Below, piece after piece: positions 17,304 through 24,989 of a stretch of 37,197 bases of DNA. Both the position numbers and the translations under genes were made by a program. Numbering within the stretch: the stretch's first letter is position 1; each line of letters opens with the position of its first letter. The DNA is from Candidatus Pullichristensenella excrementigallinarum (GTDB lineage Bacteria > Bacillota > Clostridia > Christensenellales > Aristaeellaceae), in contig DVMU01000184.1 of NCBI GenBank assembly GCA_018714825.1, positions 1 to 37,197 on the forward strand, read 5' to 3'. The notes beneath the pieces were generated by a model. It searched no databases. It saw nothing but the letters and a program-made list of their open reading frames with translations, and was not told where the DNA came from.

Positions 17304-17707
17304 CCGCCACCATGGAAAACATCCGGGACATGGTGGATGTCAGCACCGTGGTCGGCGAACCCATCGCTGCGCCGGACGGTTCCACGGTCATTCCCGTCAG
17401 CCGCCTCAGCTTCGGCTTCGTCGCCGGAGGCGGAGAATACCCGGGATCGCGCAAAATCGAGACTCCCGCGCAATCCCCATTCGCCGGAGGCGCGGGCGCG
17501 GGCGTGAGCGTGCATCCCATGGGTTTCATCGTACTCACCCAGGGGCAGGCGCGCCTGCTGCCGGCGCAGCCCTATACGCCGCTGGATCGCGCTATCGAGC
17601 TGTTGCCGCAGCTCATGGCGGAGATTCGCGACGCACTGAAAAACCGGAACGCGAAAAAATGCGCTTCCGAAGCTCCCGACGCCCCTTCCCCCTCTCCGGA
17701 AGGCTGA
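17273..17707 (+). CDS. GerW family sporulation protein (YtfJ-like)
   Basis: MDRHPIEGIMTATMENIRDMVDVSTVVGEPIAAPDGSTVIPVSRLSFGFVAGGGEY...GAGAGVSVHPMGFIVL. Confidence 0.93.
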   Translation: MDRHPIEGIMTATMENIRDMVDVSTVVGEPIAAPDGSTVIPVSRLSFGFVAGGGEYPGSRKIETPAQSPFAGGAGAGVSVHPMGFIVLTQGQARLLPAQPYTPLDRAIELLPQLMAEIRDALKNRNAKKCASEAPDAPSPSPEG

Positions 17708-17794
17708 TTGTTCCCCCAAAATCCGTCTTGGCGGATCGCCGGGAAGGCAAGCGGAGGATTCCCCGCAAAACCCCTCTTTTATCTGCGCGTCGGA

Positions 17795-18000
17795 AAAGTG
17801 TTTTGACCCGCTCCATGATAATTCGCGGATTTTCATGGAAGAGGGCTGCGGAAATCTGAAAATTGCACGATTTTCCGGGCGGTTTCCTGGCCGGAGGAAT
17901 TGTTTTCCTCCGCCGGCGCTCAGGAAAAACCGGGCGCGACGTACATGCCGCCGCGCTCGATTTTGCAATGGTCTGCCCACAGAGCTTTTTCGAGAGTCTG
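17795..18000 (+). repeat. Dispersed structured intergenic element, copy A
   Basis: Shares CGCTCCATGA..A...GCGGATTTTC, CGGGCGGTTTCCTG, GCGCGACGTRCAYGCCGCCGCGCTCGATTT and CACAGRGCTYTYTCGA with the reverse complement of 27535-27705. Confidence 0.75.
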
Positions 18001-18021
18001 CTCTTTTATTTCGTTTTTGTC

Positions 18022-18050
18022 TTGACGATGTTAAATTTTCGGAATATAAT
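18022..18050 (+). promoter_or_regulatory. SigA promoter of the MFS gene
   Basis: TTGACG (18022-18027)-17 bp-TATAAT (18045-18050). Confidence 0.8.
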
Positions 18051-18083
18051 GAGACAGGACGCAAAGAAAAGAGGGACTTCCCC

Positions 18084-19310
18084 ATGAAAAAACACCCTCG
18101 ATATCAGGAATGGCTGCTGCTTGCGGCAATCTTCTTTTTCTGGTTTTCCTGTTACACCTATCCCTCCTTCTTTTCCGCCTATGTGGTCAATGTGCTCCAG
18201 GCGCCGGAAGTCACGGCGGGGCTGATCCTGGGGAGCTACGGTTTTATGCAGATGCTCCTGCGCATTCCGTTGGGCGTGGTTTCGGACGTTCTGCAAAAGC
18301 GCAAGGCCTTCGTTCTGATCGGCTTTGCGGCTTCCTTAGCGTCTTCCGCGGGACTGACGATTCTGGATCTTTCCCTGGGGGAGGGCGCGATCCCAACATG
18401 GATCCACATTGCGGCGATGCTCTTTCGCGGGCTCTCAGGTGTCGCGGCTTCGACATGGGTGACGCTCTCGGTGATGTACTCCTCCAATTTCCAAAAAGAG
18501 GAGATGCCCTCGGCCATGAGTCGCCTGATGGTGCCGCAATACGGTTCGCAAATCTTCGCCATGCTGCTCGGCTCGCACGTCGCGGGACGTTTCGGAGAAT
18601 GGACGGCCTTTGCCCTGGCGTCCGGGGCGGGCCTGTTGGGGCTTATCCTCGCCGCGATGGTCAAGGAGAACTGTCCGCAAAAAGAGCGCATGTCTCTGAA
18701 ATCCTTTTTCACCGTAGCCAAGGATCGGGATCTGTTCATAGGAACCGTGCTGGCTACGCTTTTGCGCGTGATCTGCTGGGGAACGGTGCTGGGTTTTTTG
18801 TCCACTTGGGCGCAGAATGCCGCCGGATTTACCACCGAGCAATTGGGATATCTCTCGGTGATGTACCTGCTTCCCAACACCATCATGGCCAGGTTCAGCG
18901 GCCCGGTCTTTTCCAAGCGCTTTGGGCGGCGCAACGTGTTGGCCGCGGGCTTTCTGATTCTGGCGATCGCCTGTTCATTGTATCCGTTCTCCCGTTCCCT
19001 GTGGCCTCTGATGGCGACGCAAACGGTCTTCGGCATGGGCATGGGTCTGATTTTGCCGCTGACGCTTTCCGCCTCAGTGGAAAATATTCCTCCGGAGCGC
19101 CGAGGCGTCTCCATGGGCATCTATCAGGCCGTGTACGGGGCGGGGATGTCCCTGGGGCCCGTGTTGGCGGGCTGGATCATCTCCTTGGCCACGACGCAGC
19201 TGGGCGGATATGTGATCAACTTTTATTTCAACGCGGTTCTTTCCGCGTTCGGCGCGGCGCTTTCCCTTCTCCTTTTGCGAAGCGAAAAAAATGACAATCC
19301 CCGGGCTTAG
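18084..19310 (+). CDS. MFS transporter
   Basis: 12-TM-like pattern; LGVVSDVLQKRKAFVLIG after TM2; ARFSGPVFSKRFGRRNVLAAG; PPERRGVSMGIYQAVYGAGMSLGPVLAG. Confidence 0.9.
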   Translation: MKKHPRYQEWLLLAAIFFFWFSCYTYPSFFSAYVVNVLQAPEVTAGLILGSYGFMQMLLRIPLGVVSDVLQKRKAFVLIGFAASLASSAGLTILDLSLGEGAIPTWIHIAAMLFRGLSGVAASTWVTLSVMYSSNFQKEEMPSAMSRLMVPQYGSQIFAMLLGSHVAGRFGEWTAFALASGAGLLGLILAAMVKENCPQKERMSLKSFFTVAKDRDLFIGTVLATLLRVICWGTVLGFLSTWAQNAAGFTTEQLGYLSVMYLLPNTIMARFSGPVFSKRFGRRNVLAAGFLILAIACSLYPFSRSLWPLMATQTVFGMGMGLILPLTLSASVENIPPERRGVSMGIYQAVYGAGMSLGPVLAGWIISLATTQLGGYVINFYFNAVLSAFGAALSLLLLRSEKNDNPRA

Positions 19311-19332
19311 CGATTAAATTTTTCTCGAATGG

Positions 19333-19361
19333 TTTACGTTGCTTTCAAAAAGTGTTATATT
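19333..19361 (+). promoter_or_regulatory. Putative promoter of the LCP-family gene
   Basis: TTTACG-17 bp-TATATT. Confidence 0.45.
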
Positions 19362-19434
19362 TTTTTCGGAGTGCAACCGGAAAGGCTCTTCCTGCGTCCA
19401 AAGACCAAATACAATCAACGGTGGTGTACGAAAG

Positions 19435-20421
19435 ATGTTGAAAACCCTGCGATCCGTGATGGCAATTCTCCTGGCCGTATCTTTGCTTGCAAGCTGCGCG
19501 TTTGCTACCTCCGCGACGATCGATGAAGAGGGATACCTTGAGGAAATCCTGTTGGAAGACGGCGAACAGCTCGATCAGTATACTGAAGAGGTCGATGAAT
19601 CCCTGCAGGCCTCTCTGGACAAGATCAACAGTATGCAGAACATTCTCTTGGTGGGCATCGACGCGCGCCCGGGTCAATCGACCGGTCGTTCGGATACGAT
19701 GATCATCGTGACGGTGGATACGGAGCGCAACACCATCAAAATGATGAGCCTGATGCGTGACATCTACTGCCCGATCCCCGGCCATGGCAATAACCGGCTC
19801 AACGCCGCGTATGTCTTCGGTGGCCCGGAGCTTTTGATGCAGACCATCGAACAGGATTTTAAAATTGAGATTGACAATTATGTGACGGTCAATTTCTCGA
19901 TGCTTGCCAACATCATAGACCAAATCGGCGGCATCACGCTCACAGTGGAAAGCGAATATTATATGGATCGCATCAACGCCGTAATCAAGGAGGACAACAA
20001 GGTTCTGGGCATCGACGTCAATGATGGCCTCCTCACCCAGCCCGGCGAGCAGGTGATGACCGGCAAGCAGGCGCAGGCCTACGCCCGCTATCGGTACGGA
20101 ACCAAGGACGGCGATTTCGGCCGCACCAACCGTCAACGCGAGGTCATTCAGAAGATCTTTGAAAAGCTCACCGATCTTTCGCTGATTGAGCTTGCCACCC
20201 TTGCAGCAGCCAATTATGAAAATGTCTATACCAACCTTACCCTGCAGGACATCACGCTCCTGGCGCCCGCCATGCTCTCTTTGAAGGATGCGAACTTTGA
20301 AGAATTGCGCATCCCCGTGGACGGCGGCTACCAGTTCAAGACGATCGACGGCATGTCGATTATTCTCTGCGATGCGCAAAAGACCTGGGATGCCATCGCC
20401 GACTTCCTGTTGGAGGAATAA
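19435..20421 (+). CDS. LytR-CpsA-Psr (LCP) family protein with possible lipobox
   Basis: ILLVGIDARPGQSTGRSDTMIIVTVDTERNTIKMMSLMRDIYCPIPGHGNNRLNAAYVFGGPELLMQTIEQDF, YARYRYGTKDGDFGRTNRQREVI; N-term LLAVSLLASCAFA. Confidence 0.92.
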   Translation: MLKTLRSVMAILLAVSLLASCAFATSATIDEEGYLEEILLEDGEQLDQYTEEVDESLQASLDKINSMQNILLVGIDARPGQSTGRSDTMIIVTVDTERNTIKMMSLMRDIYCPIPGHGNNRLNAAYVFGGPELLMQTIEQDFKIEIDNYVTVNFSMLANIIDQIGGITLTVESEYYMDRINAVIKEDNKVLGIDVNDGLLTQPGEQVMTGKQAQAYARYRYGTKDGDFGRTNRQREVIQKIFEKLTDLSLIELATLAAANYENVYTNLTLQDITLLAPAMLSLKDANFEELRIPVDGGYQFKTIDGMSIILCDAQKTWDAIADFLLEE

Positions 20422-20464
20422 ATAATTTCTCCCGTTTGGGCATTGGCTGAAAAAAAGGGAGAGG

Positions 20465-21055
20465 ATGATCCGCCGCTTGTGGAAATGCTTGGGCATTCTC
20501 GCGCTAATCGGGTTTTTCTGCGGATGCGGAGTGATGGCGCTGGTCGCCGTGGCTTCCGGTCGCAGGCGAACAACCCGGCCCGCGGACTGCATGATCGTTC
20601 TGGGCTGCCGCGTGCGGCCGGACGCGACGCTTTCAACTTCGCTGCTCTATCGCCTGGAAGCCGCGTTGGAGGGGTATAAATCCGGCTTGGCTCCTCTCCT
20701 CCTGCTCAGCGGAGGCCGGGGAAAAGACGAACCCGTTGCGGAGGCGCACGCCATGCGCGATTGGCTGTTGCAAAGCGGCGTTCCGCAACAGGCGCTTATC
20801 GTGGAAGCGCGCTCTTCCAACACGCGGGAAAATCTCTCCTTTTCCCAAGAAATTATGCGCAAACGCGGCTTGGAACGCGCGATTGTGGTCACCAACAATT
20901 TCCATCTTGAACGCGCGCTGTGGATTTGCCGCGATTTGGGCATGGACGTCACAGGCTTTCCCGCCCGGGAACCTCTGGGGCCGAAGGCGTATTTTTACAA
21001 TCACTTTCACGAGTCCGGAAGCTGGGTTCTGTATTATTTAAAAAAATGGTTTTGA
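20465..21055 (+). CDS. YdcF/ElyC/SanA (DUF218) family protein
   Basis: CMIVLGCRVRPDATLSTSLLYRLEAALEGYKSG...LLLSGGRGKDEPVAEAHAMRDWLLQSGVPQQALIVEARSSNTRENL...VVTNNFHLERA. Confidence 0.92.
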   Translation: MIRRLWKCLGILALIGFFCGCGVMALVAVASGRRRTTRPADCMIVLGCRVRPDATLSTSLLYRLEAALEGYKSGLAPLLLLSGGRGKDEPVAEAHAMRDWLLQSGVPQQALIVEARSSNTRENLSFSQEIMRKRGLERAIVVTNNFHLERALWICRDLGMDVTGFPAREPLGPKAYFYNHFHESGSWVLYYLKKWF

Positions 21056-21060
21056 GTTTT

Positions 21061-21095
21061 TCCGGACGTCGGGAATTGCCCGCGTCCGGATTTTT
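21061..21095 (+). terminator. Intrinsic terminator after the ydcF-like gene
   Basis: TCCGGACG-T-CGGG-AATTG-CCCG-CGTCCGGA followed by TTTTT. Confidence 0.9.
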
Positions 21096-21192
21096 ATTCA
21101 TTTTTACAGGATAGCGTTCCCTTCTCTGGCGCCGTTTCCACAGCAACGGTCGTAAACCTTCCGTCCGCCAGCAATTCTTTATGAAATCTGCC

Positions 21193-21221
21193 TTGACACA
21201 ATCCGCAATTTCGTCTATAAT
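21193..21221 (+). promoter_or_regulatory. Perfect-consensus SigA promoter of the rpmH operon
   Basis: TTGACA (21193-21198)-17 bp-TATAAT (21216-21221); about 227 nt leader before rpmH. Confidence 0.9.
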
Positions 21222-21454
21222 GACAAGGCTGTATCTTTGGATATGTCCGCTTTTTTGAGCAGGTCCGCATGGGCAAAAAATCTGAAGAAGCGAGTATTTG
21301 CGCGGGAACGGCGGAAGCAGGCGGGTTGGAATTGCCGTTTTGCTGCAACGCCGAGGCAGTCGCCGCGAAAACCTCGAAGAGCGGATTTTTGCGCGCCCCA
21401 TGGACAGGCTCTGAGCGATCAAGGCATAATCTACCATCAAAGGAGTTGTTTTTC

Positions 21455-21589
21455 ATGTTCCGCACCTATCAGCCCAAAACCCGTCAGCGCTCCAAGGTTC
21501 ATGGTTTCCGCGCCCGCATGAAGACCAAGGCGGGACGCAGGGTGCTCAAAGCCCGTCGTCTGCGCGGCCGCAAGCGCCTGACCGTCTAA
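21455..21589 (+). CDS. rpmH: 50S ribosomal protein L34
   Basis: [51 protein letters not shown] upstream. Confidence 0.98.
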   Translation: MFRTYQPKTRQRSKVHGFRARMKTKAGRRVLKARRLRGRKRLTV

Positions 21590-21593
21590 GGCC

Positions 21594-21977
21594 ATGCAGG
21601 AAGGGAAGGTCGGCAATTTCCGCTTCCCGCGAAAGTTTCGACTGGGCAGGAATCGCAATTATCGGTATGTCTACCGCAAGGGAATCACGCATCCCTCCCG
21701 CAATCTGATGCTGGTCTATCTGCGCGGCAGGGAATTGAAGATCGGGTTCTCCGTTTCCTCCAAGGTCGGCAATGCCGTGACGCGCAACCGCATCCGGCGT
21801 TGTCTGCGGGAGGACGCGCGGCAGATCCGTCCAGGTCTTAAGCCCGGAAAGTACATCTTCGTGGCGCGTCGCGGCGCCAAAGAGGTTCCACATCAACAGC
21901 TTACGCGAGAGATGCTTCAACTCGTCTCTCGCGCACAGTTGTTGAAGGAGGCTCCTCCCTCAACCGAACGCCCCTAA
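21594..21977 (+). CDS. rnpA: Ribonuclease P protein component
   Basis: [16 protein letters not shown]...[27 protein letters not shown]; adjacent to rpmH. Confidence 0.95.
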   Translation: MQEGKVGNFRFPRKFRLGRNRNYRYVYRKGITHPSRNLMLVYLRGRELKIGFSVSSKVGNAVTRNRIRRCLREDARQIRPGLKPGKYIFVARRGAKEVPHQQLTREMLQLVSRAQLLKEAPPSTERP

Positions 21978-21988
21978 GGAGGCGGCGA

Positions 21989-22219
21989 ATGCGTTTTGTT
22001 TTGACGCTCCCCAAGCGCGCAATGCTTGCGGCCATTCGCTTCTACCGGCGGTACATTTCCCCCGGCCTGCCCCCCAGCTGCCGTTTTTCTCCGACCTGCT
22101 CGGAATACGCAATGGAAGCCATTGAAAAATACGGCGCTGTCAAGGGCGGATATTTGGCCGTTCGCCGGATTCTCAAGTGCCATCCCTTTCACAAGGGCGG
22201 GTACGATCCCGTTCCCTGA
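21989..22219 (+). CDS. yidD: Membrane protein insertion efficiency factor YidD
   Basis: [63 protein letters not shown]. Confidence 0.97.
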   Translation: MRFVLTLPKRAMLAAIRFYRRYISPGLPPSCRFSPTCSEYAMEAIEKYGAVKGGYLAVRRILKCHPFHKGGYDPVP

Positions 22220-22298
22220 TGAATGGAGAACTGTTTTCTCTTCGCTCGACCCCGGATGCTCGCGGCGTCCAACGAACTTGCAGGGGGTTATTCCATCG

Positions 22299-23297
22299 AT
22301 GACAGGTTTTTTTGAGTCGATCCTTACTTGGATCTTTGGCTGGGTTCAGAATTACGGCTGGTCCGTTGTGATCTTCACGCTGGTCATCCGGTTGATTCTC
22401 ATGCCCTTGGATTTCAAGAGCAAAAAGAGCATGCGCGCCATGACCAAGCTCCAGCCCAAGATGCAGGAGTTGCAAAAGAAGTACGGCAAGGATAAGGAAA
22501 AATACAACCAGAAAGTCCAGGATCTGTATCGGCGCGAAAAGATCAGCCCCATGTCGGGTTGTCTTCCCATGCTGATTCAGCTTCCTCTGCTGTTTATCAT
22601 GTTCGGCGCTATGCGCAGCCTGGCCAACAAGCAGATGATGGATATGTTGATCGGAATCAAGGATGCCGTCGAAGGAGCCGTTGGCGCGGACGGCGTTCTC
22701 ACCACCGCCCAGGCCGCGGATATCGCTTCGCGCGTTCCGCTGCAGAGCTGGCTGTGGATCAAAAACGTCTTCCAGCCCGATTCGTTCATGAGCTCCATCC
22801 TCCCCACTTCCGCCAGCGCGCTCAACGCGGTTTCCCATGCGGAATTGGAATCCGTAAAGGCGTTTTTGTCCACCGAGAATTACGCCCTGATTGCCGCGCA
22901 GTTGGGCGCGAACGATTTCATTCGCATCCCGCTCAATTTGATCTTCTTCCAACCGACTCTCGTGCTCCCCAATTCGCTTGACGCGCTCTTTTCCAGCGCG
23001 AACGGGCTGTTTATCCTGCCCCTGTTCGCGGCGTTGAGCCAATTCTTTATGACCAAACTCACCAGTCCCAAAACCGAGCCCGGCCAGGAGCCGCAGCCCG
23101 GCAACATGAATAGCGGCCTGATGAAATGGCTGTTCCCGCTGATGTCCCTGTGGTTCTGCGCGGGATACAACGCGGCGTTCGCCATCTACTGGTGTATCGG
23201 CAACGTGATCGCCATCTTCCAGCAGTACTTCATCAATCTCTACTTTGACCGCAAGGACAAGCTGGCCGAGCTTACCGACGGCCAGCCCAATACCTGA
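22299..23297 (+). CDS. yidC: Membrane protein insertase YidC/OxaA
   Basis: VQNYGWSVVIFTLVIRLILMPLDFKSKKSMRAMTKLQPKMQELQKKYGKDKEKYNQKVQDLYRREKISPMSGCLPMLIQLPLLF. Confidence 0.96.
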   Translation: MTGFFESILTWIFGWVQNYGWSVVIFTLVIRLILMPLDFKSKKSMRAMTKLQPKMQELQKKYGKDKEKYNQKVQDLYRREKISPMSGCLPMLIQLPLLFIMFGAMRSLANKQMMDMLIGIKDAVEGAVGADGVLTTAQAADIASRVPLQSWLWIKNVFQPDSFMSSILPTSASALNAVSHAELESVKAFLSTENYALIAAQLGANDFIRIPLNLIFFQPTLVLPNSLDALFSSANGLFILPLFAALSQFFMTKLTSPKTEPGQEPQPGNMNSGLMKWLFPLMSLWFCAGYNAAFAIYWCIGNVIAIFQQYFINLYFDRKDKLAELTDGQPNT

Positions 23298-23315
23298 CAA
23301 GGAGGCAATCTGGCC

Positions 23316-24233
23316 TTGAAATGCATAGAAAGCAGCGGTAAAACCGTCAAAGACGCCATCAACAACGGCGTCAAAGAACTCGGCTGCGATCCGAGCGATG
23401 TGGAAATCGAAATTCTGGAAATGGGCAGCCCTGGGCTGTTCGGCATGTTCGGGAAACTCGCCAAGGTCAAACTGACCCTGAAGGAATCGGATGATTCCTT
23501 TGAAATTGAGATGCCGACCATGTCCCTGGACCAACCTTCTCAGCGCAAGGCAGCCAAGAAATCCAAACCTGCCAAGGCTCCGGAAAAATCGGCCCGCCCG
23601 GAGAAGCCTGCGCGCGAGTCTGCCCCGGAACCCGCCAACGTCGCTGCGGAATCCTCTGAGGAATCCTCCAAGCCGCGCAAATCCAAGCCGCGCCCCCGCA
23701 AAGAGAATCGTGAACCGGCGGCGGAAATCGTTCCCGCTCCTCTCGAGCCGGAACAGCCGTTTGTAGAAACCCCGCTTGAGCAGCTCACGCCTGATGCCCG
23801 ACAGGCCCTCTCTTTCCTCAGCGGCCTTACCGAGCGCATGGGCGTGCCCTGTGAAATTAAGGTCTGTGAAAGCAGCGACCATCTGCGGATGCAGCTTTTT
23901 GGACAAAATATGAGCATCCTGATCGGTCGCCGGGGCGAGACGTTGGACGCTTTGCAGTATCTGACCAGCCTCAATGTCAATCGCGGCCGCGAAGAGTATC
24001 TGCGCGTTTCTCTGGATACCGAAGGTTATCGCGCAAAGCGCGAGGAAGCGCTTCGCAAATTGGCCGTGCGCATGGCGGGACGCGCCCGGAAGACGGGCAA
24101 ACGCGTGGCGCTGGAGCCGATGAATCCTTACGAGCGGCGCATCCTGCATTCTGCTTTGCAGGGAAATCCGGATGTTACCACGCATTCCGAGGGAGAAGAG
24201 CCCTATCGCCGGGTGATTATCACCTTGAAATAA
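23316..24233 (+). CDS. jag: Jag/KhpB family RNA-binding protein (Jag-N, KH, R3H)
   Basis: MKCIESSGKTVKDAINNGVKELGCDPSDVEIEILEMGSPGLFGMFGKLAKV; KH NMSILIGRRGETLDALQYLTSLNVNR; R3H LALEPMNPYERRILHSALQGNPDVTTHSEGEEPYRRVII; TTG start. Confidence 0.95.
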   Translation: MKCIESSGKTVKDAINNGVKELGCDPSDVEIEILEMGSPGLFGMFGKLAKVKLTLKESDDSFEIEMPTMSLDQPSQRKAAKKSKPAKAPEKSARPEKPARESAPEPANVAAESSEESSKPRKSKPRPRKENREPAAEIVPAPLEPEQPFVETPLEQLTPDARQALSFLSGLTERMGVPCEIKVCESSDHLRMQLFGQNMSILIGRRGETLDALQYLTSLNVNRGREEYLRVSLDTEGYRAKREEALRKLAVRMAGRARKTGKRVALEPMNPYERRILHSALQGNPDVTTHSEGEEPYRRVIITLK

Positions 24234-24245
24234 TCCCGTTCATCT

Positions 24246-24280
24246 AAAATCCCCTTCCCGCTAGGCGGAAAGGGGATTTT
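24246..24280. terminator. Bidirectional intrinsic terminator after jag
   Basis: AAAATCCCCTT-CCCGCTAGGCGG-AAGGGGATTTT. Confidence 0.92.
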
Positions 24281-24360
24281 ATCTTCCAATTTTCTCTCTG
24301 TTCTGAAATCTCCAACCCTTCCTGCAGGCCTCCAGACCAAAAGAGCTCTCTAGAGGGAAT

Positions 24361-24663
24361 CTATTTTTCGCGTTCCTCCTTTTCTCGGCAGGCAGATTCA
24401 CGTCTCTTTCTGGGAGCAATTCCCTCTCCAGGTTGGATCAGGCCTTTCTGGCGGATAATCTCGCAGATGGGGTCCAGTTTCATATCGCACAAAATCGCAA
24501 ATCGCAGAATCGTACTAAAGCGCACATCTCCCTTTCCCTTCTCCAAATCCCGATAGCGGCGATCCGTAATGCCGACTTTCTCCGCCATTCCTTCCTGTGT
24601 CATACACAAGTCTTCCCGCCGCACGCGCATTTCCCGTCCAACGATCTCTTGTATCTCTCCCAT
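24361..24663 (-). CDS. XRE-type helix-turn-helix transcriptional regulator
   Basis: MRVRREDLCMTQEGMAEKVGITDRRYRDLEKGKGDVRFSTILRFAILCDMKLDPIC; start at MGEIQ with GAAGGGAG upstream. Confidence 0.85.
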   Translation of the reverse strand: MGEIQEIVGREMRVRREDLCMTQEGMAEKVGITDRRYRDLEKGKGDVRFSTILRFAILCDMKLDPICEIIRQKGLIQPGEGIAPRKRRESACREKEEREK

Positions 24664-24724
24664 GGTCCGAAACTCCCTTCGCACTCTTCTAATAGGATTC
24701 TATAAAATGCATATTCTTGCGTAA

Positions 24725-24740
24725 AGGAATTATCATTCCT
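24725..24740. promoter_or_regulatory. Candidate operator in the divergent XRE/copA intergenic region
   Basis: Perfect inverted repeat AGGAAT-TATC-ATTCCT. Confidence 0.4.
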
Positions 24741-24989
24741 GATTATTTAAATCTTTTATAAATTCTACATTCTATATATTAATATATATTAGTATATATC
24801 AATATGGTTTTCCGTTCCATGTATGCAGAAAATTTTCTCTTTATAATCTCTAACTTCCTATTTCCAAAGAAAAATTGTTCTCATAGAATTTTTTTAGTTT
24901 TTACCTTTTTGCGATTTCCTAGTTTTTTAGTCGGGTATAAATTATTGGATGGTTCCCACCCTAGATACTATCTATTGAGAGGTGATCAT

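Noticed and set aside
21056-21454. Possible oriC/DnaA box cluster upstream of rpmH
   Set aside because: No TTATCCACA-type boxes or AT-rich unwinding region; only a single TTTCCACAG-like match.
22173-24185. 670-aa minus-strand ORF opposite yidC/jag
   Set aside because: Shadow ORF crossing two well-supported genes and their intergenic junction.
24804-24989. 62-residue hydrophobic N-terminal extension of CopA in the ORF track
   Set aside because: Encoded by AT-rich non-coding-like sequence without an SD; ATG 24990 follows GAGGTG and starts at the HMA domain.
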